Source: Lachnospiraceae bacterium (GTDB lineage: Bacteria; Bacillota; Clostridia; Lachnospirales; Lachnospiraceae). Taken from it: a stretch of DNA of 17,708 nt. The translations under genes were made by a program, and so were the position numbers. The notes beneath the pieces are model-generated. The model was not told the DNA's origin. It saw only the letters and a program-made list of their open reading frames with translations, and searched no databases. Each line of letters starts with the position of its first letter. Within the stretch, counting starts at the first letter, position 1. Positions 14,664-17,708 of the stretch are shown piece by piece. The stretch spans positions 1 through 17,708 of the forward strand of contig CAAEWE010000047.1 in assembly GCA_900759665.1 (NCBI GenBank). Reading direction: 5' to 3'.

Positions 14664-15344
14664 CTACTGTCCATCCGGAAGCGAATGTGTGACCATTATA
14701 TTTACCATCCGGCACACTTCGTCCTCCGGTATTTTTAAGTCCGGAACGCAGATCACAGGGATTCCTGCTGCCACTGCAGCACGGATTCCATTTTCAGAAT
14801 CCTCCAGCACAACCGCCTGCTCCGGCTTCAATCCACACAACTGTGCCGCTTTCAAAAAGATATCCGGCTCCGGCTTTGACTTCTCTACCATCTCTCCTCC
14901 TACGATCACAGAAAAATACTCCCGGATCCCGGCTCCTTCCAGATAACGCTCTACAATATCCGATCTGGTGGAGGATGCAACTGCAGCCTTCAGACCCTGA
15001 CGGCGGATCCACTGAAGCAGTGTCACAATGTCGGGTTTTAGCTCCAGCCCTACGGTTGCGGCAATGGCATCCACATGCTCTCTCGCCCGGCGTCCCAGCT
15101 CTACAAACGGATAATCCGCTCCATATTCCGTGAGCATCAGCTTTTCCAGTGCTTTCCCCGTAAGTCCAAGACTTCTGCAGTACACCTCCCTGCTAAGCCT
15201 ATATCCCCGTTGTGCCATCACAACCGCCAGCTGCTCCATAAAAAGCCGTTCCGTATCAAATATAAGTCCATCCATATCAAAAATAAATCCCCAGGCAGCA
15301 TCAAAACTCTGTGCTGCCTCCAGCAAATTGTGGCATTCTCTCAT
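14664..15344 (-). CDS. HAD-superfamily hydrolase, beta-phosphoglucomutase-like
   Basis: The 226-residue protein has the HAD motifs in order: I, FDMDGLIFDTE with nucleophile Asp23 and Asp25; II, ASSTRS; III, KSKPEPDIF; IV, EDSENGI. A helical cap (about 35-95) places it in the beta-phosphoglucomutase/sugar-phosphatase subgroup. It probably dephosphorylates or isomerises a small phosphorylated metabolite in the cytosol; the substrate cannot be told. An extra 15 or so residues precede the first strand. AGGAGG overlaps the stop codon of the AraC-family gene upstream (14-nt gap), so the two are translated from one message. Confidence 0.88.
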   Translation of the reverse strand: MRECHNLLEAAQSFDAAWGFIFDMDGLIFDTERLFMEQLAVVMAQRGYRLSREVYCRSLGLTGKALEKLMLTEYGADYPFVELGRRAREHVDAIAATVGLELKPDIVTLLQWIRRQGLKAAVASSTRSDIVERYLEGAGIREYFSVIVGGEMVEKSKPEPDIFLKAAQLCGLKPEQAVVLEDSENGIRAAVAAGIPVICVPDLKIPEDEVCRMVNIMVTHSLPDGQ

Positions 15345-15358
15345 ATCGCTGTTTCCTC

Positions 15359-16327
15359 CTAATAATTTCCTGTGCTTCGGTATTCTCCCGGCGTGCAGCC
15401 GATCGTCTGCAAAAATACTTTATTAAAATAACTGATATTATTAAAACCTGACAGATTAGCAATCTCCCCGATCTTCTTATCCGTGTCCTGCAGCAGACGA
15501 CAGCTTTGCAGAATACGATACCGCATCAGATACTGCATCGGAGACATCTTCATGGTCTGTTTAAAAATGCGGCAGAATTGTCCCTCACTCATAGGCAGTA
15601 TCTCCGCCAGCTCCGATAATGTAATCTCATATGCGAAATTATCTTTCATATATTTTACAACCGGCTCCAACCGCCCGGTCTCACCCGGTTCATCCCGCTT
15701 AGACACCCGTATGCTCTGTCTGTTTAAGCGGTCCCAGATCCCGATAATATGACTGCGAAGCATCAACTCATACGGCTCTGTGTCATGCTCCGGACAAGCA
15801 TACAGCTCCCGGAGGAGACGAATTACCTGACTCTGCCAGCACCCATTGTCCCATAAAGCTTCCATCTCCGGCTGCACGGACATACGCCGGCGGTTTGCCG
15901 GATTCTCAAACTCCGGGCGATAGGAACTCTCCGGACACCTTGCGGATATAAACTCCGGAAAAACAATCTTGCCATCCAATACCGGTTTCAGATATTTTCT
16001 ACCAAACCGGCTGTGAATGTCCTCATGAAGAAACTGATAGTGAAAATCGATCGCAAAAAAGCTGCAGGGTTTTCCATCCACTGCTCTGGCCGAATGAAGC
16101 AGATTTGAATTAATAAAAACGCTATCTCCTGCCTGCAGGAGATATTTCCGGTCCTCAATCTCAAAATCAATCTCTCCCTCTATGACCATCAGCATCTCAA
16201 ACTCCTGATGCCAATGAAGATAAAAGATCACGTCCGTTCCTGCCGGATAGCTCATCTTGTGTAAACCCACCGGAAGCTCTGCCGTACCATGCTGCTGCTT
16301 TTCCTCATATTGCTTTTTCTTTGCCAT
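15359..16327 (-). CDS. AraC-family transcriptional regulator with cupin sensor domain
   Basis: The 322-residue product has an N-terminal cupin-type effector domain (HWHQEFEMLMVIEGEIDFEI, QAGDSVFINSNLLHSA), then a linker, then a C-terminal AraC double helix-turn-helix (about 225-320) with LSELAEILPMSEGQFCRIFKQ and the recognition element IANLSGFNNISYFNKVF. Such regulators usually sense sugars or related metabolites and act at adjacent genes. An almost complete anti-16S complement, AGGAGGTGATCC, lies before the ATG at 16327; an in-frame GTG at 16336 would sit inside it, so 16327 is preferred. It is first of a two-gene unit with the HAD gene and divergent from the PLP-enzyme gene. Targets are unknown. 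Confidence 0.92.
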   Translation of the reverse strand: MAKKKQYEEKQQHGTAELPVGLHKMSYPAGTDVIFYLHWHQEFEMLMVIEGEIDFEIEDRKYLLQAGDSVFINSNLLHSARAVDGKPCSFFAIDFHYQFLHEDIHSRFGRKYLKPVLDGKIVFPEFISARCPESSYRPEFENPANRRRMSVQPEMEALWDNGCWQSQVIRLLRELYACPEHDTEPYELMLRSHIIGIWDRLNRQSIRVSKRDEPGETGRLEPVVKYMKDNFAYEITLSELAEILPMSEGQFCRIFKQTMKMSPMQYLMRYRILQSCRLLQDTDKKIGEIANLSGFNNISYFNKVFLQTIGCTPGEYRSTGNY

Positions 16328-16398
16328 CCGGATCACCTCCTCTTATATCTTTCTTGAAACATATATTGCTGTCTTGTCTGTTTTGACCTTTGCCCCAT

Positions 16399-16427
16399 AT
16401 TATAGTGGATAATCCGTCAAAACTCAA
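16399..16427 (-). promoter_or_regulatory. Sigma-A-type promoter of the AraC-HAD unit
   Basis: On the minus strand TTGAGT (16422-16427), a 17-bp spacer, and a perfect TATAAT (16399-16404). It lies close behind the divergent promoter at 16435, so the two -35 regions are only 7 bp apart and one bound regulator could affect both. Confidence 0.65.
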
Positions 16428-16434
16428 TGTAACA

Positions 16435-16463
16435 TTTACAACACACAGTACAAATGCTATACT
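16435..16463 (+). promoter_or_regulatory. Sigma-A-type promoter of the PLP-enzyme gene
   Basis: TTTACA (16435-16440), a 17-bp spacer and TATACT (16458-16463): each box differs from consensus by one base. Transcription should start near 16470, with a leader of about 43 nt. Confidence 0.75.
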
Positions 16464-16476
16464 GTGGATGCAGTAT
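16459..16476 (+). promoter_or_regulatory. Inverted repeat over the -10 and start site, possible operator
   Basis: ATACTG (16459-16464) and CAGTAT (16471-16476) form a perfect 6-bp inverted repeat with a 6-bp centre. It overlaps the -10 box and predicted start site, a position suited to repression. The binding protein is unknown. Confidence 0.45.
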
Positions 16477-16512
16477 CTGCAGAATATACTATAGAAACGA
16501 GGCATTCATAAT

Positions 16513-17637
16513 ATGATCGAACATAAAGAACATTTCCACGGAAGTGACCTTGAAAAAATAGAAGCCGTTTACGGAATAAAAAAAGAGGACATTACCAGCT
16601 TTTCCGCCAACGTAAATCCTCTGGGCATCTCCTATAAACTCCGGGAGGGGCTGATGGAGCATATTGATGCCATCACCACCTATCCAGACCGGGAATATAC
16701 CAGCCTCCGCAAATGCATTGCCGAATACACCGGCACAGACTATCGCAATATTCTGGTGGGCAACGGCTCCACGGAACTGATCTCTCTGGTGATCCAGTTA
16801 CAGCATCCCCGGAAGGCTCTGATCGTCGGACCTACTTATTCCGAATACGAACATGAGCTCAGTCTGGAGGGAGGCCGCTCCCATTATTTCCGCTTAAGGG
16901 AAAGCGACGACTTCCGCTTAAATATTGAGGAGCTTCAGCAGGCTCTGGACCGGGATATTGACCTGTTGGTTCTTTGTAACCCCAACAACCCTACCTCCTC
17001 CCAGATCGACCGCCAGAGTATGCGTGTCATACTGGACACCTGTAAGGAAAAGGGTATTTTTGTTATGGTGGATGAGACATATGTAGAATTCTCAGAAAAA
17101 GCGGATCAGATCACATCCATTCCTCTGACCAACTACTACAATAATATCATCATTCTCCGGGGTATTTCAAAGTTCTTTGCTGCTCCCGGACTCCGCCTTG
17201 GTTACGCCATCTGCGGCAACCATCAGCTTCTGCAGGAGATCGACAGCAAAAAAAATCCATGGACGATCAATTCCCTCGCCGCTATTGCCGGTGAGATCAT
17301 GTTCCAGGATAAGGAATATATCGAAGACACAAAGAATCTGATCACTTCCGAACGTGAGCGCATCTGCCGGATCCTGGATAACTGCCCAGCGGTAAAATAT
17401 TACCCGCCGCATGGCAACTTCATTCTGGTGCGTATCCTGCGGGACGATGTCACATCCATGGATCTCTTTGAAGCAGCGATCCGGAAAGGTCTGATGATCC
17501 GTGACTGCTCTACCTTCCCATTCCTGGACAATAAATACATCCGCTTCTGTTTCATGAATCCATCGGACAACGACGCACTGTTAAAGGTGCTTTTAGAACA
17601 GCTGAATAACTCAAACTTCCCACACCAAGAACTATAA
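16513..17637 (+). CDS. PLP-dependent aminotransferase-fold enzyme, CobD/HisC-like
   Basis: The 374-residue protein is a fold-type I PLP enzyme. The start HGSDLEKIEAVYG...SFSANVNPLG resembles threonine-phosphate decarboxylase (CobD). GNGSTELI is the phosphate-binding turn, CNPNNPTSS and VDETYVEF contact the cofactor, and SKFFAAPGLRLGYA carries the Schiff-base Lys220. HisC (histidinol-phosphate aminotransferase) shares most of these motifs, so both activities are possible. No other cobalamin or histidine gene is in the window, so context does not settle it. GAGG is 10 nt before the ATG at 16513. It is divergent from the AraC-family regulator, which may control it. Confidence 0.85.
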   Translation: MIEHKEHFHGSDLEKIEAVYGIKKEDITSFSANVNPLGISYKLREGLMEHIDAITTYPDREYTSLRKCIAEYTGTDYRNILVGNGSTELISLVIQLQHPRKALIVGPTYSEYEHELSLEGGRSHYFRLRESDDFRLNIEELQQALDRDIDLLVLCNPNNPTSSQIDRQSMRVILDTCKEKGIFVMVDETYVEFSEKADQITSIPLTNYYNNIIILRGISKFFAAPGLRLGYAICGNHQLLQEIDSKKNPWTINSLAAIAGEIMFQDKEYIEDTKNLITSERERICRILDNCPAVKYYPPHGNFILVRILRDDVTSMDLFEAAIRKGLMIRDCSTFPFLDNKYIRFCFMNPSDNDALLKVLLEQLNNSNFPHQEL

Positions 17638-17664
17638 TATGCCCAGACTGTTTCTGATGTTCGA

Positions 17665-17707
17665 GGGTATTGAATATGATTTTTGGCTTTTAAGAGCCTG
17701 AATACCC
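17665..17707 (+). repeat. Nested inverted repeat at the window edge
   Basis: GGGTATT (17665-17671) and AATACCC (17701-17707) enclose a nearly perfect palindrome GGCTTTTAAGAGCC (17685-17698). It lies 28 nt after the stop of the PLP-enzyme gene. It may be its terminator or the start of another element; the window ends before a U-tract could be seen. Confidence 0.4.
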
Positions 17708-17708
17708 G

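Noticed and set aside
16399..16420. TTGACG with TATAAT on the minus strand
   Set aside because: The spacer is only 10 bp, too short for a sigma-A promoter; TTGAGT with a 17-bp spacer fits better.

Overview
The window looks like a chromosomal segment of an anaerobic, spore-forming Firmicute of the Lachnospiraceae type (Blautia/Dorea-like). This is inferred from AGGAGG-type ribosome sites, TTGACA/TATAAT promoters, mid-GC DNA, protein flavour (human-type adenylosuccinate lyase, Clostridia-type chemoreceptor ends) and two very Cys/Gly-rich small proteins of a kind I associate with this family. I see no phage, plasmid, IS, CRISPR, rRNA or tRNA signature. It reads as a core chromosomal region with small accessory islands.

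Layout. 1-240 has no convincing gene. 241-6720 (minus strand) holds a GH3 beta-N-acetylhexosaminidase-like lipoprotein, then purF, purB and purA, then a greA-family factor. PurF is the first committed step of de novo purine synthesis; PurB and PurA are the two steps from IMP to AMP (PurB also acts once before IMP). purF has its own sigma-A-type promoter and purA ends in a long perfect hairpin. The purB-purA spacer carries two adjacent stem-loops.

6721-7932 is the most unusual part. Two paralogous genes for 70- and 68-residue Cys/Gly-rich proteins lie on the plus strand. Each follows the same promoter-like block (AAAC, exactly 16 bp, CATA-N3-TA/TG, resembling mother-cell sporulation sigma-K promoters), the same 7-bp stem hairpin and a strong ribosome site. 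Between them, on the opposite strand, is a 59-codon gene with its own promoter and ribosome site.

7933-9036 is aroC (chorismate synthase). 9195-13652 is a polyamine ABC transporter operon, potA-potB-potC-potD, followed by a chemoreceptor gene that has lost most of its interior in two in-frame deletions. Upstream of potA is a perfect TTGACA/TATAAT promoter. Divergent from it are two unknown genes (13803-14659) whose products end in a similar Gln-rich motif. They converge within 4 bp on a HAD phosphatase/phosphomutase gene preceded by an AraC-family regulator (14664-16327). Divergent from the regulator is a HisC/CobD-like PLP enzyme (16513-17637), with a clear promoter whose -10 lies in a perfect inverted repeat.

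The best candidates for something undescribed are the co-regulated Cys-rich pair with the small charged protein between them, the Cys-rich N-terminal extension on PurF, and the shrunken chemoreceptor attached to the polyamine operon. All family calls come from reading motifs; no database was consulted.
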